A stretch of DNA of 46,978 bases from Nocardia carnea (GCF_029868855.1 NZ_JARWOV010000031.1:1-46978); one strand, 5' to 3'. Shown: positions 34,753-42,961, numbered from the stretch's first letter. A program made the numbers and translations. The notes: generated by a model from the sequence alone, not told the origin.

Positions 34753-35325
34753 TTATCGGCCACGTTGCTCTATCCGCAGCTCCAGGGCGGTCAACAGTTC
34801 GACCAGGAGTTTCCGGCTGAACTCGTCGGTCAGCTCGCCGGCGGCGTCGAAACGTTCGTGGGCATGGGAAACGATCACTTCCGGTCCGGTGAGAACGTCG
34901 GCACCTACTCCCGCGAGGGTCTGGCGCAGCGCGAGCTGCGCTCGTACCCCACCGAGAGCTCCCGGGGAAGCACTGGTAACTGCAGCGGGTTTGCCTGCCA
35001 TTCCCGCACCGTCCGGCATCCGGCTCATCCAGTCGATCGCGTTCTTCAGTGCTGCCGGGATCGATGCGTTGTGCTCCGGCGTCGCGAACAGGAGCGCATC
35101 GGCCCGGGACATGTGCTGGTGCAGATCCCGAACAGCGGCCGGCAGTGGATCCTGTTCCAGGTCCTGGTTGTACAGCGGCAGATCGCCGAGACCCGGGTAC
35201 ACCTGAACGCACATGGAGGCCCTGCCGAGTAGCCGGGCGGCGCGCAGCAGCGCGGTGTTGTAGGAATTTGTGCGCAGGCTCCCAGAAAGCGCCAGTACAC
35301 GGTATTCGTCTGTTGTTGTGGTCAT
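34753..35325 (-). CDS. NADPH-dependent FMN/quinone reductase
   Basis: This 190-aa flavodoxin-like reductase has the phosphate-binding loop LSGSLRTNSYNTALLRAA (about residues 13-30), the LPLYNQDLE strand, FATPEHNASIPAALKNAIDWMSR (flavin isoalloxazine loop) and SPGALGGVRAQLALRQTL. This matches the ArsH/ChrR/WrbA-like NADPH-dependent FMN reductase group, which reduces quinones, chromate or azo compounds with NADPH. Its start overlaps the transporter stop (ATGA), so the two are translated together under the MarR operator array. Confidence 0.93.
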   Translation of the reverse strand: MTTTTDEYRVLALSGSLRTNSYNTALLRAARLLGRASMCVQVYPGLGDLPLYNQDLEQDPLPAAVRDLHQHMSRADALLFATPEHNASIPAALKNAIDWMSRMPDGAGMAGKPAAVTSASPGALGGVRAQLALRQTLAGVGADVLTGPEVIVSHAHERFDAAGELTDEFSRKLLVELLTALELRIEQRGR

Positions 35326-36221
35326 TTCGGTTTCCTGTTCATTGCCGGGCCCGCGACGAGTGCGCCGAGGGCAAGGGTGAATCCGATGATCTGCCAGAGG
35401 GTGAGGGTCTGACCCAGCAGGAGAAGCCCGGCCACGGTGGCGACGAGCGGGTTCGCGGTCGACAGCAGCGATACGGAGGCCGGCGCGATTCGCTGCACTC
35501 CGCGTAACCACAGGGTGTAGGCGAGTGCAGTGCCGACGATCCCGATGTAGGTGTACCCGATCAGGTTCGTGACGGTGAGTGTCGCGGGCAGCCCTTCGGT
35601 GGTGAGCATCAGCGGCAGCAGCGCCAGCCCACCGATGGTGAGTTGCCATCCGGTCATGGTCAGCGGCGGAACCGGCGACCCCCATTTCTTGCCGAGGACG
35701 ATTGCCAGCGCCATCAGCGAGGTAGCCGCGAGCATGGCGACGACACCGAGCGGGTCGGGTGTGGCGGCCGCGGTGGTGGTCAGCAGTGCGACACCGGCCG
35801 CGACCACCGCGGAGGCGACCAGAACCGCACGCGGGGTACGGGTCTTCAGCAACGGAACTGCCATAACCGCGACGACCAGGGGCTGGAGCGCCCCGATGGT
35901 CGCGGCCAGCCCGCCGGGCAGCCGATACGCGGCCACGAACAGCAGCGGGAAGAACGCGCCGACGTTGAGCATGGCGAGCACCGCGGTCTTCCACCACCAC
36001 GGCCCCCACGGCAACGTCCGGGTGAACGCCAGGATGAGCAGGCCCGCGGGCAGTGCCCGCAGGCAGGCGGCCAGCAGTGGCCGATCCGCCGGTAGCAGCA
36101 GAACTGTTGCGGCGTAGACGGTTCCGAAGCTCGCCGGCGCGACCAGAGTGAGCAGCAGGTCCCGCGTCGGTACCGACTCGCGGCCGGTTGCCTCCGATAC
36201 CGGGGTGGCGACGACGACCAT
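35322..36221 (-). CDS. EamA/DMT-family transporter
   Basis: This 299-aa membrane protein has ten membrane segments in two EamA repeats: first half from LLLTLVAPASFGTVYAATVLLLP to LVASAVVAAGVALLTTT, second half from GVVAMLAATSLMALAIVLGKKWG to IIGFTLALGALVAGPAM. DMT transporters export metabolites or drugs. It is the first gene of the unit divergent from marR, with GGAGG about ten bases before the ATG at 36221. Its operator array suggests export of the compound that induces MarR. Confidence 0.9.
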   Translation of the reverse strand: MVVVATPVSEATGRESVPTRDLLLTLVAPASFGTVYAATVLLLPADRPLLAACLRALPAGLLILAFTRTLPWGPWWWKTAVLAMLNVGAFFPLLFVAAYRLPGGLAATIGALQPLVVAVMAVPLLKTRTPRAVLVASAVVAAGVALLTTTAAATPDPLGVVAMLAATSLMALAIVLGKKWGSPVPPLTMTGWQLTIGGLALLPLMLTTEGLPATLTVTNLIGYTYIGIVGTALAYTLWLRGVQRIAPASVSLLSTANPLVATVAGLLLLGQTLTLWQIIGFTLALGALVAGPAMNRKPK

Positions 36222-36235
36222 TCCACAACCTCCAC

Positions 36236-36255
36236 TTATCTCGACATCGAGATAA
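36236..36255. promoter_or_regulatory. MarR operator 1 (near-perfect palindrome)
   Basis: The 20-bp palindrome with arms TTATCTCGA and its complement differs only at the two central bases. It lies 14 bp upstream of the EamA start codon and contains the ATCGAGATA half-site. Confidence 0.8.
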
Positions 36256-36260
36256 AAGCA

Positions 36261-36277
36261 CGTCGATAATGTCGACG
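36261..36277. promoter_or_regulatory. Palindrome CGTCGA-N5-TCGACG in marR intergenic region
   Basis: Perfect 6-bp arms with a 5-bp centre. It does not share the ATCGAGATA half-site, so it may be a spacer structure or a site for another protein. Confidence 0.4.
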
Positions 36278-36282
36278 TCAAG

Positions 36283-36300
36283 TCTCTTGATATCGAGATA
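36283..36300. promoter_or_regulatory. MarR operator 2
   Basis: TCTCTTGATATCGAGATA: the right half repeats ATCGAGATA exactly and the left half is imperfect. Confidence 0.65.
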
Positions 36301-36328
36301 TATATGGCATACTGAGCGAGACCGATCC

Positions 36329-36345
36329 CTTGACATCGAGATAAG
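36329..36345. promoter_or_regulatory. MarR operator 3, at the marR ribosome site
   Basis: CTTGACATCGAGATAAG again carries the ATCGAGATA half-site. It ends inside the AAGGAG ribosome site (36343-36348) of the marR gene, so binding there would block transcription into the gene. Confidence 0.7.
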
Positions 36346-36353
36346 GAGTGAGC

Positions 36354-36893
36354 GTGACCGATACCGTCGACGTGATCATGGATCTCTGGCGGCACGAAGC
36401 ACCGGAACTGGCCGAGGACCTGTGGCCGGTCGCAATCGTGGGGCGAGTGCAGCGACTGTCGCGCATACTCGACCGCGCACTGAAAGATTTCTACGCCGGC
36501 CACGGGCTCGAGGTGTGGGAGTTCGATGTGCTCACCACCCTGCGCCGTGCCGGGCCACCCTACGAATTGACCCCCGGCGCACTACTCGAGGCAGCAATGA
36601 TCACCTCGAGTACGGTCACCAACCGCATCGACCGGATGGAGGCCAAAGACCTCGTCGAACGCGTCCGGGACTCGCACGACCGCCGCTCGATACGCGTACG
36701 CCTCACCGCGCACGGGATCGAGGTCATCGACCGGGTCTTCCGAGAGCATCTGGCCAACGAAGCCCGGCTCCTCCCCGAATACGCCCCCGCCGACTACCGG
36801 CGATTCACCGGCGAACTACGCCGCCTGCTCGAACATTTCGGGGACCGTCTCGACCGCGATCGCGCCACCGGGAAACCGGCCGAGGGCACCTGA
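36354..36893 (+). CDS. MarR-family regulator
   Basis: This 179-aa winged-helix protein starts at GTG 36354, spaced five bases from AAGGAG; a GTG at 36348 lies inside that site and is less likely. The DNA-binding part is GLEVWEFDVLTTLRRAGPPYELTPGALLEAAMITSSTVTNRIDRMEAKDLVERVRDSHDRRSIRVRLTAHG, with the wing at RDSHDRRSIRV. The longer N-terminal helix (MDLWRHEAPELAEDLWPVAIVGRVQRLSRILDRAL) is typical of MarR proteins that dimerise through both ends. The gene is divergent from the EamA-FMN reductase operon with three shared half-sites between them. Confidence 0.92.
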   Translation: MTDTVDVIMDLWRHEAPELAEDLWPVAIVGRVQRLSRILDRALKDFYAGHGLEVWEFDVLTTLRRAGPPYELTPGALLEAAMITSSTVTNRIDRMEAKDLVERVRDSHDRRSIRVRLTAHGIEVIDRVFREHLANEARLLPEYAPADYRRFTGELRRLLEHFGDRLDRDRATGKPAEGT

Positions 36894-36996
36894 CCCGGGC
36901 GGAAACAGCCTCTCGACCATCGACCTCAGCATTCCGAAACGAGCACGGGAACAACGGATTCGCCGCAGTGACGGAACCGACGAGAAAGAAGAAAGC

Positions 36997-37863
36997 ATGT
37001 ACAACGTATCGGATCCGTCCTACCACTGGAATGGCGATGAGGTGGATCTGGACGCATACCTGGACCGCATCGGCTTCGAAGGAGAGCGGACACCGACACC
37101 GACGACGCTACGCAGCTTGGTCTACCTGCACACCACGACCTTCCCATTCGAGAACCTGGAAATCCTCCTCGGACGACCGATCCTGCTGGATGTGGACTCA
37201 TTGCAGGACAAGATGGTCCGGCGCCGGCGCGGTGGCTACTGCTTCGAGAGTTCCGCATTGTTCGCAGCCGTATCGGAACGTCTCGGTTTCGGCGTCACCG
37301 GGCTGTCCGCCCGCATCTTCATGGGCGAGAACGACAAACTACTGGCTGCCACCCATGCGATGCTCCGAGTGACCGCGCCCGGCGACGATCGAATCTGGTT
37401 GTGCGACGTCGGCTTCGGGTCCGGGCCGCTGGAACCGATCGAATTGAACGTATGCGACGCGGAATTCACCGTCGGCGCCTGGCGTTTCCGGCTGGAACGC
37501 GATGCCGGCATCCTGGGCGGTGAATTGTGGACGCTGCGCCATTTCAACCGCGACGGCTGGTCGGCGCGCCGCACCGTCTCTATGAATCCGCAATACCGGA
37601 TCGATTATGTCGTCGGTAATCATTATGTGTCGACTTCCTCGCATTCACCGTTCACCACGCGGCCGGTCTTGCAGCGGATGCATCCCGAGGTTCATTACAT
37701 GCTCGACGGCCTCACCTTGAACACTGGCTATCCGGACGGCACCGGTGAAACCCGCGAACTGGAACGAACCGAACTACCGAAGGTATTCACCGAGACCTTC
37801 GATATAGAACTCGATGCCGCCGAGGTAGCGAAGCTCCTCGACCAACCGTGGGCGGCGGGTTGA
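36997..37863 (+). CDS. nat: Arylamine N-acetyltransferase
   Basis: NAT transfers acetyl from acetyl-CoA to arylamines and hydrazines, including isoniazid. The catalytic triad is complete: Cys82 (RGGYCFE), His120 (ATHAML) and Asp137 (CDVGFG). The 288-aa length is typical. GAGAAAGAAGAAAGC precedes the ATG at 36997. In mycobacteria nat sits in the cholesterol-ring degradation operon; here it stands alone, 103 bp after marR on the same strand, so a detoxification role with the MarR unit is more likely. Confidence 0.96.
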   Translation: MYNVSDPSYHWNGDEVDLDAYLDRIGFEGERTPTPTTLRSLVYLHTTTFPFENLEILLGRPILLDVDSLQDKMVRRRRGGYCFESSALFAAVSERLGFGVTGLSARIFMGENDKLLAATHAMLRVTAPGDDRIWLCDVGFGSGPLEPIELNVCDAEFTVGAWRFRLERDAGILGGELWTLRHFNRDGWSARRTVSMNPQYRIDYVVGNHYVSTSSHSPFTTRPVLQRMHPEVHYMLDGLTLNTGYPDGTGETRELERTELPKVFTETFDIELDAAEVAKLLDQPWAAG

Positions 37864-37968
37864 TCAGCAGGCCCCTGCGCACCCCGGCCGGATTCCGCAG
37901 ACGATCACGCAGATGCTCTGGCGTTTCGACTATGGATTCGAGCGAGCGAATGCCGTTGACTCACGACT

Positions 37969-38397
37969 ATGAGCGACGATTCCGGCCACCTGACCCCCGC
38001 CGATCTCGAATTCCTCGCACGCCCCCTGCACGGATTCCTGTCCGTCGCCGGGGTAACCCAGCCGCCGCAGCCCCGGCCGGTGTGGTTCGAGGCCACCCCG
38101 GAAGGAACGATCCAGTTCTTCACGGAACCGGACGCGCTGAAGGTGCGCCGGCTACGCCGAGACCCCCGTGCCTCGATCGTCGTCGCGGCACCGGTGGGTG
38201 AGCGCGAGCGCTGGGTGGCGATCTCCGGCCGCACCACCATAGAGACCGACGGCGCGCACGACCTGTGTTCCCGTCTCGCCCCGCGCTATTGGGATCTCAC
38301 CGACCAGACCCGAGCCGAAACACTCGCCGGGATACTGGCAGGTGATCTGCTCCGCGTCGTCCTCCACCCGGAAACCGTGCACCGCTACGCTCTCTGA
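37969..38397 (+). CDS. PPOX-class flavin/F420-dependent oxidoreductase
   Basis: This 142-aa split-barrel protein has the pyridoxamine-phosphate-oxidase-like pattern FLARPLHGFLSVAGVTQPPQPRPVWFEATPEGTIQFFTEPDALKVRRLRRDPRASIVVAAP, then ERWVAISGRTTIETDGAHDL and a C-terminal LRVVLHPETVHRY strand. Members bind FMN or F420 and reduce small molecules or quench reactive compounds. A subfamily cannot be given. Two proximal starts are not evident; the ATG at 37969 has no strong ribosome site. Confidence 0.82.
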   Translation: MSDDSGHLTPADLEFLARPLHGFLSVAGVTQPPQPRPVWFEATPEGTIQFFTEPDALKVRRLRRDPRASIVVAAPVGERERWVAISGRTTIETDGAHDLCSRLAPRYWDLTDQTRAETLAGILAGDLLRVVLHPETVHRYAL

Positions 38398-38425
38398 CGA
38401 CGTACCCGCCAGGACCGGAGGAATC

Positions 38426-39451
38426 ATGAACACCGCCGCTCGCTCGGCGACGCGCCTGCGGCCGCATCGCTGGACACCTCCACCGGCACCCGCACGGGCG
38501 AAGCAGAAGGTCAGCACACCACCGCTGCCACCGGTCCGGCGTATCGAACTGCCCGGACCTGGACCCGAAGACGTGGTTCGCGGTGTGGACGGGGCCGTTT
38601 ATACGGGCCTCGCCTCCGGTGAGATCCTTCGCGTCGAGACAGATACCGCAGCGGTCACCACAGTGGCCGACACAGGCGGCCGCCCCCTCGGACTGCACGC
38701 CCGACAGGACGGCTCGCTGCTCGTCTGCGATGCGGAGCGTGGTCTGCTGCGCTGGCCGGGACCGGGACGGCCGATCGAGGTCCTGGCCGACGAGGTCGAG
38801 GGCCGGAAACTCGAATTCGCAAGCAATGTCGTCGAGGATTCCGGTGACGGAACCATCTACTTCACCGCCTCCTCGACCCGCTGGCCACTGGCGCAGTGGC
38901 TCGGAGACGTGTTCGAGCATTCGGGCACCGGCAGGTTGCTGCGCCGGACGGCCGACGGCGCGGTGAATATCCTGCTCGACGACCTGCAATTCGCCAACGG
39001 TGTCGCATTCTCTCCCGGCGGCGAGTCGCTGATCGTCGCCGAAACCGCCGCCTACCGCCTCACCCGTTATTGGTTACACGGCCCGAAAACAGGAACGCGG
39101 GAAACGCTGGCGGACAACCTTCCCGGATTTCCCGACAACATTGCGCTGGGTAGCGACGGACTGATCTGGGTGACCCTGGTTTCGCCCCGCAACCCGCTGC
39201 TCGACGCGCTGCTGCCACTGCCCGGCATGCTGCGTACCGCGGCCTGGGCATTGCCCGACCGATGGAAGCCTGCCCCTGCGCGGACCACCTGGGTACTCGG
39301 CGTGGCGATGGACGGTTCGATCGCCCACGACCTACAGCGCGACGGCACGGACTATGCCGCGGTCACCGGAGTCGTCGAACACGAAGGGACGCTGATCCTC
39401 GGCAGCCTGGAGGAGTCGGCCATTGCAGTGACTCAGGTGCCTCGGGGATAG
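38426..39451 (+). CDS. SMP-30/strictosidine-synthase-like beta-propeller protein
   Basis: This 341-aa protein has a proline-rich N-terminus (about residues 1-45) and then a six-bladed propeller of the SMP-30/gluconolactonase/strictosidine synthase class: GPEDVVRGVDGAVYTGLASGEILRV, GLHARQDGSLLVCDAERGLLRW, FASNVVEDSGDGTIYFTASS, FANGVAFSPGGESLIVAETAAYRLTRYWL (the typical NGV and AET metal-site signatures) and FPDNIALGSDGLIWVTL. These resemble the APMAP/strictosidine-synthase-like hydrolases. No signal peptide is evident. GGAGG precedes the ATG at 38426. Substrate unknown. Confidence 0.87.
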   Translation: MNTAARSATRLRPHRWTPPPAPARAKQKVSTPPLPPVRRIELPGPGPEDVVRGVDGAVYTGLASGEILRVETDTAAVTTVADTGGRPLGLHARQDGSLLVCDAERGLLRWPGPGRPIEVLADEVEGRKLEFASNVVEDSGDGTIYFTASSTRWPLAQWLGDVFEHSGTGRLLRRTADGAVNILLDDLQFANGVAFSPGGESLIVAETAAYRLTRYWLHGPKTGTRETLADNLPGFPDNIALGSDGLIWVTLVSPRNPLLDALLPLPGMLRTAAWALPDRWKPAPARTTWVLGVAMDGSIAHDLQRDGTDYAAVTGVVEHEGTLILGSLEESAIAVTQVPRG

Positions 39452-39490
39452 GCAACGCTCCGGCGGCTGCTACCGGTAGCGCGATATTTG

Positions 39491-39507
39491 GCGCAATTAA
39501 GTTGCGC
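39491..39507. promoter_or_regulatory. OhrR operator 1
   Basis: GCGCAATTAAGTTGCGC, 6-bp arms GCGCAA/TTGCGC with an AT-rich centre. OhrR operators in other bacteria are similarly AT-rich palindromes. Confidence 0.7.
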
Positions 39508-39522
39508 ACAACTAAGTTGCGC
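39506..39522. promoter_or_regulatory. OhrR operator 2
   Basis: GCACAACTAAGTTGCGC is a 17-bp palindrome with one mismatch, sharing the TAAGTTGCGC half with operator 1. It overlaps operator 1 by two bases, centres 15 bp apart. Confidence 0.65.
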
Positions 39523-39552
39523 TCTGCTTGATTGCGTGGCACTATCGATCAC

Positions 39553-39996
39553 GTGGAAGAAGACCTGCTGCTGGACTCGCAAGTCTGCTTCGCGCTGTAC
39601 TCGGCGGCGCGAGTGGCGTCGAACGCATACCGGGACGGGCTCGGCGAGCTCGGACTCACCTACACCCAGTACGTCACGTTGCTGGCCCTGTGGGAAAAGG
39701 ACGGCATCACCGTCTCGGCGCTCGGTAAGCGGCTACGGCTGGACAGCGGAACCTTGTCACCGCTGCTGCGGCGACTGCAGACGCTCGGCTTCGTGGAGAA
39801 ACGGCGCGAGGATGCCGACGAGCGGCTGGTCACCATCCATCTCACCGAGACGGGCCGACGCTTGCAGCCACGGGTTGCCGACGTGCAGCGCCGAGTTCGA
39901 CGGAAATTCCAGGTCTCTCCCGAAGAAGCCGTTCTACTGCGTGATCTCGCCACCCGGTTCTGCGAATCGCAGACCCGGGAAGACAACCAGGAATGA
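39553..39996 (+). CDS. ohrR: OhrR organic-hydroperoxide-sensing MarR regulator
   Basis: GTG 39553 gives 147 aa. The reactive cysteine (Cys12) sits in LDSQVCFALYSAAR, the hallmark of OhrR. The winged helix GLTYTQYVTLLALWEKDGITVSALGKRLRLDSGTLSPLLRRLQTLGFVEKRREDADERLVTIHLTETG follows. Oxidation of Cys12 by organic peroxides releases the repressor. It overlaps or abuts ohr (stop at 39996) and has two tandem operators just upstream, so it represses both itself and ohr. Confidence 0.94.
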   Translation: MEEDLLLDSQVCFALYSAARVASNAYRDGLGELGLTYTQYVTLLALWEKDGITVSALGKRLRLDSGTLSPLLRRLQTLGFVEKRREDADERLVTIHLTETGRRLQPRVADVQRRVRRKFQVSPEEAVLLRDLATRFCESQTREDNQE

Positions 39997-40004
39997 GGAA
40001 TTCG

Positions 40005-40430
40005 ATGCCCGATATCGCCTACACCGCCGAAGCGATCTCCACCGGCGCCGGCCGCAACGGCCGCACCCGCACTCCGGACGGACGGATCGACCTGCAACTG
40101 GCCATGCCCAAGGAAATGGGCGGCAGCGGTGACGGGGCCAACCCGGAACAGTTGTTCGCCGCCGGTTATGCCGCATGCTTCCACTCCGCGCTGCAACTCG
40201 TCGCCCGTACGAAGAAAGTGGAAATCGGCGACTCCAGCGTCGGCGCGCGGGTCGGCATCGGGCCCAACGGGAGCGGCGGGTTCGGCCTGGCCGTCACGCT
40301 CGAGGTCGTCATCCCCACCCTCGACCATGCCGCGGCCCAGGAACTCGCCGACGCCGCGCATCAGGTGTGCCCGTACTCCAACGCGGTACGCGGCAATATC
40401 GACGTCGACGTGGTCGTCACCGACGACTGA
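40005..40430 (+). CDS. ohr: Organic hydroperoxide resistance protein Ohr
   Basis: Ohr reduces organic and lipid hydroperoxides with a dithiol active site. The two cysteines are Cys58 (AACFHSAL) and Cys122 (HQVCPYSNA), and the expected Arg/Glu network region lies between them. The 141-aa length is normal. ATG 40005 is chosen because GAGGAATTCG lies before it and the protein then begins MPDIAYTAEA, as usual. An ATG at 39993 that overlaps the ohrR stop (ATGA) is an alternative. Confidence 0.96.
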   Translation: MPDIAYTAEAISTGAGRNGRTRTPDGRIDLQLAMPKEMGGSGDGANPEQLFAAGYAACFHSALQLVARTKKVEIGDSSVGARVGIGPNGSGGFGLAVTLEVVIPTLDHAAAQELADAAHQVCPYSNAVRGNIDVDVVVTDD

Positions 40431-40542
40431 GCAATGCCCGGGACGGTCCAGGCCCCGCCCGGCGCAGGCTTCGGACAGTCGCGCCGGGCGCAGTTCGCGA
40501 TGACGACGATGCCGAAGGGTCGCCGGGTCCGGCGGAGCCCGA

Positions 40543-40548
40543 TACCGT
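40543..40548 (+). promoter_or_regulatory. -10 hexamer TACCGT of a leaderless SDR transcript
   Basis: TACCGT is followed by exactly 7 nt and the ATG at 40556. Confidence 0.45.
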
Positions 40549-40555
40549 CGGGGCC

Positions 40556-41443
40556 ATGAGTTCCACGCATTGGACCGCCGCCGACCTCCCCGCGCTCGAC
40601 GGCCGAACCGTCATCGTCACCGGCGCGAACAGCGGCGTGGGGTTCGGTACCGCCACCGCGTTCGCCCGCGCCGGGGCGCATACCGTGCTCGCCGTCCGTG
40701 ACCTCGACCGTGGCGCCGAGGCCGCACGGCGGATCGGTGGCAGTAACGAGGTGCGCCGGCTCGACCTCGCCGATCTCTCCTCCGTGCGGGCATTCGCCGA
40801 CGCTTGGGACGGTGAGATCTCGATTCTCGTGAACAACGCCGGAGTCGCGATGGTGCCCGAATCGCGGACCGTGGACGGTTTCGAAATGCAGTTCGGCACA
40901 AACCACCTCGGGCATTTCGCGCTCACCAATCTGCTGCTGCCACATATCACCGACCGCGTGGTGACACTGTCCTCCGGTCTGCACCGCTCGGGCACCATCG
41001 ACTTCGACGATCTCGATTTCGCGAAACGTGGATACAACCCGGTGAAGGCCTACGCCCGCGCCAAACTCGCGAACCTGCTGTTCACCCTCGAGCTCGAACG
41101 CCGGCTGCGGCGGGCGGATTCGGATATCCGCTCGATGGCGGCGCATCCGGGATACGCGGCCACCGAGCTGGGCACGCGGGACCGCAACAAGTACCTGGTC
41201 GGGCTGGTGCACCTGGCGGGCAGGATTCTTGCCCAGACGCCGGAACAGGCCGCCCGGCCCACCCTGTTCGCCGCGACGCAGGATCTGCCCGGAGCGAGCT
41301 ACGTGGGCCCGGACGGCCGCGGGGAACTGCACGGTTACCCCACCCTGGTCGGCCGTTCGGCCGGAGCCAGTGATGTGCGCACCGCGCAACGACTGTGGGA
41401 TGTTTCCGAGGAACTCACCGAGGTCGCGTTCGGCCTTCGCTGA
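40556..41443 (+). CDS. Short-chain dehydrogenase/reductase (RDH-like)
   Basis: This 295-aa classical SDR has the cofactor motif TGANSGVGFGTA (about residues 22-33), NNAGV, and the catalytic set Ser in LSSGLHR (about 142) with YARAKLAN (YxxxK, about 167). A C-terminal extension ends in TAQRLWDVSEELT, as in retinol dehydrogenase/WWOX-like actinobacterial SDRs. NADP preference is likely from the basic residue after the second strand (RDLDR). Substrate unknown. It follows ohr on the same strand at 125 bp but has its own leaderless promoter. Confidence 0.93.
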   Translation: MSSTHWTAADLPALDGRTVIVTGANSGVGFGTATAFARAGAHTVLAVRDLDRGAEAARRIGGSNEVRRLDLADLSSVRAFADAWDGEISILVNNAGVAMVPESRTVDGFEMQFGTNHLGHFALTNLLLPHITDRVVTLSSGLHRSGTIDFDDLDFAKRGYNPVKAYARAKLANLLFTLELERRLRRADSDIRSMAAHPGYAATELGTRDRNKYLVGLVHLAGRILAQTPEQAARPTLFAATQDLPGASYVGPDGRGELHGYPTLVGRSAGASDVRTAQRLWDVSEELTEVAFGLR

Positions 41444-41492
41444 ATCAACCGCTACACCCGGCGGCGCGCGGTCCGGCTGCCCTGCGGACCGT

Positions 41493-41522
41493 GGCGCCCG
41501 GTATGCCGTCATCCCGGGCGCC
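41493..41522. terminator. Bidirectional terminator hairpin
   Basis: GGCGCCCGG (41493-41501) pairs perfectly with CCGGGCGCC (41514-41522) across a 12-nt loop. It lies between the convergent SDR and membrane-protein genes. Confidence 0.75.
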
Positions 41523-41540
41523 GGGGGATTTCGCCGGTCC

Positions 41541-41864
41541 TCACAAACCCCCGGACATTCGCCCGTACACGGTCAGCAGGATCACGTTCAGCACAGCTAT
41601 CGCGATCGAGGCCACCCACTGCCGGGACCCGTCTCTGCGCAGTACCAGCACAGACGCGGTAACACCCGCGGCGCCCGCGGCGCAGTATCCGATCCGCCAT
41701 CCCGCGTGCTCGGATATCAGCCCCATCACGAGGGTGAACAACGAGAGCACGATGGACGCCACCGCGAGCTCGTGGCGTAACCATCCTTCGGAAAGCCTGG
41801 TGCCCAAGGTGATAACCGCGGCGACCACCCGGTCCGTACGTCTCGAACGTCTTGTATCCGCCAT
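41541..41864 (-). CDS. Small membrane protein of unknown function
   Basis: This 107-aa protein has a basic N-terminus and three hydrophobic segments: ELAVASIVLSLFTLVMGLIS, IGYCAAGAAGVTASVLVL and WVASIAIAVLNVILLTVYG. No family is recognised. AAGGGG lies just upstream of the ATG. No partner gene is obvious. Confidence 0.6.
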   Translation of the reverse strand: MADTRRSRRTDRVVAAVITLGTRLSEGWLRHELAVASIVLSLFTLVMGLISEHAGWRIGYCAAGAAGVTASVLVLRRDGSRQWVASIAIAVLNVILLTVYGRMSGGL

Positions 41865-42079
41865 TCACGCCCCTTCTCATCGGCAAGGCCGCGATCCGCG
41901 TGCCTTGCTGCGCAACGAACCCGAACTACCGAACACCGATCGCGATCGAACAACGGCGTGAACCGGGTCGTCCCCCCCTGCGGCCGAACCCGTCTCACAA
42001 ACTACCGACCACGCTCGCTACCTGGGCCTTCTTCGAGTTCTTTCGTTCCGGACCGCCGCGCGTTACCGATGGCGGGCCG
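41865..42079. other. Intergenic region without visible gene
   Basis: These 215 bp lie between the small membrane protein gene start and the LysR gene end (same strand). The membrane protein promoter should be here; no structure stands out. Confidence 0.45.
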
Positions 42080-42949
42080 TCAGGCGCCGGCGATCGCGGC
42101 GAACGCGCGGGCCGCCGCGGAGTGGTACGCGGTTCTGCGGCGCAGGAGTTCGACGGTTCGGGTGGGCAAGGGTGGGGTCAGCGCGATCGGATGCAGATCG
42201 GGGCGTTCCCGGGTGATCGCGTCCGGGAGCACGGTGGCCGGCGAACCGCGGCGGACGAATTGCAGTAGGGCACTGATGGAATTGGCTTCGACCGCTACCC
42301 GCGGGGTGATACCGCATTCGGCGAAGTACCGGTCGATATACAGGCGGGTGGCGAAATCGCCGGTGAGCAGGCCGAGCGGTTCGCCGGTGAGTTGTTCGAC
42401 CGGAAGCGGCCCCGGCGCGGTCGCCAGGTGGTGCCCCGACCCGACCACCAAGCTGAGTTCCTCGGTGAACAAGGCGGTGTGGTCGATTCCGGCGGTGTGC
42501 TCGCCGGCGAATGCGATACCGAGGTCGAGACGGTCGGCCATCAGGTCGGTTTCGATGCGGTCCTGGGTCGTCTCCTGGACGGTGAGCGTGATACCCGGGT
42601 GCGCGGTCCGGAACCGGTGGACGAGCGGGCCGATGAGGTAGGTGGTGAAGGTGGGGGTCATGGCTATGCGCAGGTGCCCGCGGGACAGGTCCTGGACGTC
42701 GTGGACCGCGCGTTCGGCGGCGTCGAGGTCGCGGAGGGCGCGCCGAGCGTGCCCGGCGTAGGCCGCACCGGCATCGGTGAGGCGCACCGTACGACCCGAG
42801 CGGTCGAGTAGCAGCACACCCAGAGACCGTTCGAGCTGCTTTATCTGTTGCGACAGCGTCGGCTGGGAGATGTGGAGAGCAACAGCCGCCCGGGTGAAGT
42901 TGCCGTGATCGGCGACGGCGAGCAGGTACCTGAGGTGGCGCAGCTCCAT
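42080..42949 (-). CDS. LysR-family regulator, CynR-like
   Basis: This 289-aa LysR protein has the helix-turn-helix HLRYLLAVADHGNFTRAAVALHISQPTLSQQIKQLERSLGVLLLDRSGRTVRLTDAG (residues 4-60). The effector domain is strikingly like CynR (RGHLRIAMTPTFTTYLIGPLVHRF, ISALLQFVRRGSPATVLPDAI). CynR controls cyanase in Escherichia coli, but no cynS is present here, so the effector may differ. It is divergent from an ankyrin-repeat lipoprotein gene with the CTATAG-N7-CTATAG site in between; its own -10 (TATAGT) overlaps that site, so it probably represses itself and activates the lipoprotein gene. Confidence 0.92.
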   Translation of the reverse strand: MELRHLRYLLAVADHGNFTRAAVALHISQPTLSQQIKQLERSLGVLLLDRSGRTVRLTDAGAAYAGHARRALRDLDAAERAVHDVQDLSRGHLRIAMTPTFTTYLIGPLVHRFRTAHPGITLTVQETTQDRIETDLMADRLDLGIAFAGEHTAGIDHTALFTEELSLVVGSGHHLATAPGPLPVEQLTGEPLGLLTGDFATRLYIDRYFAECGITPRVAVEANSISALLQFVRRGSPATVLPDAITRERPDLHPIALTPPLPTRTVELLRRRTAYHSAAARAFAAIAGA

Positions 42950-42955
42950 TCACCG

Positions 42956-42961
42956 ACTATA
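42956..42961 (-). promoter_or_regulatory. -10 hexamer TATAGT of a leaderless lysR transcript
   Basis: TATAGT is followed by 6 nt and the ATG at 42949. It overlaps the first CTATAG of the LysR operator. Confidence 0.5.

Noticed and set aside
36236..36345. CRISPR-like repeated unit near marR
   Set aside because: The three ATCGAGATA repeats are irregularly spaced palindromic half-sites with no spacers, and they fit MarR operators.
42080..42949. Naming the LysR gene cynR with a role in cyanate response
   Set aside because: The similarity to CynR is strong, but no cyanase or carbonic anhydrase gene is nearby, so the name would overstate the evidence.
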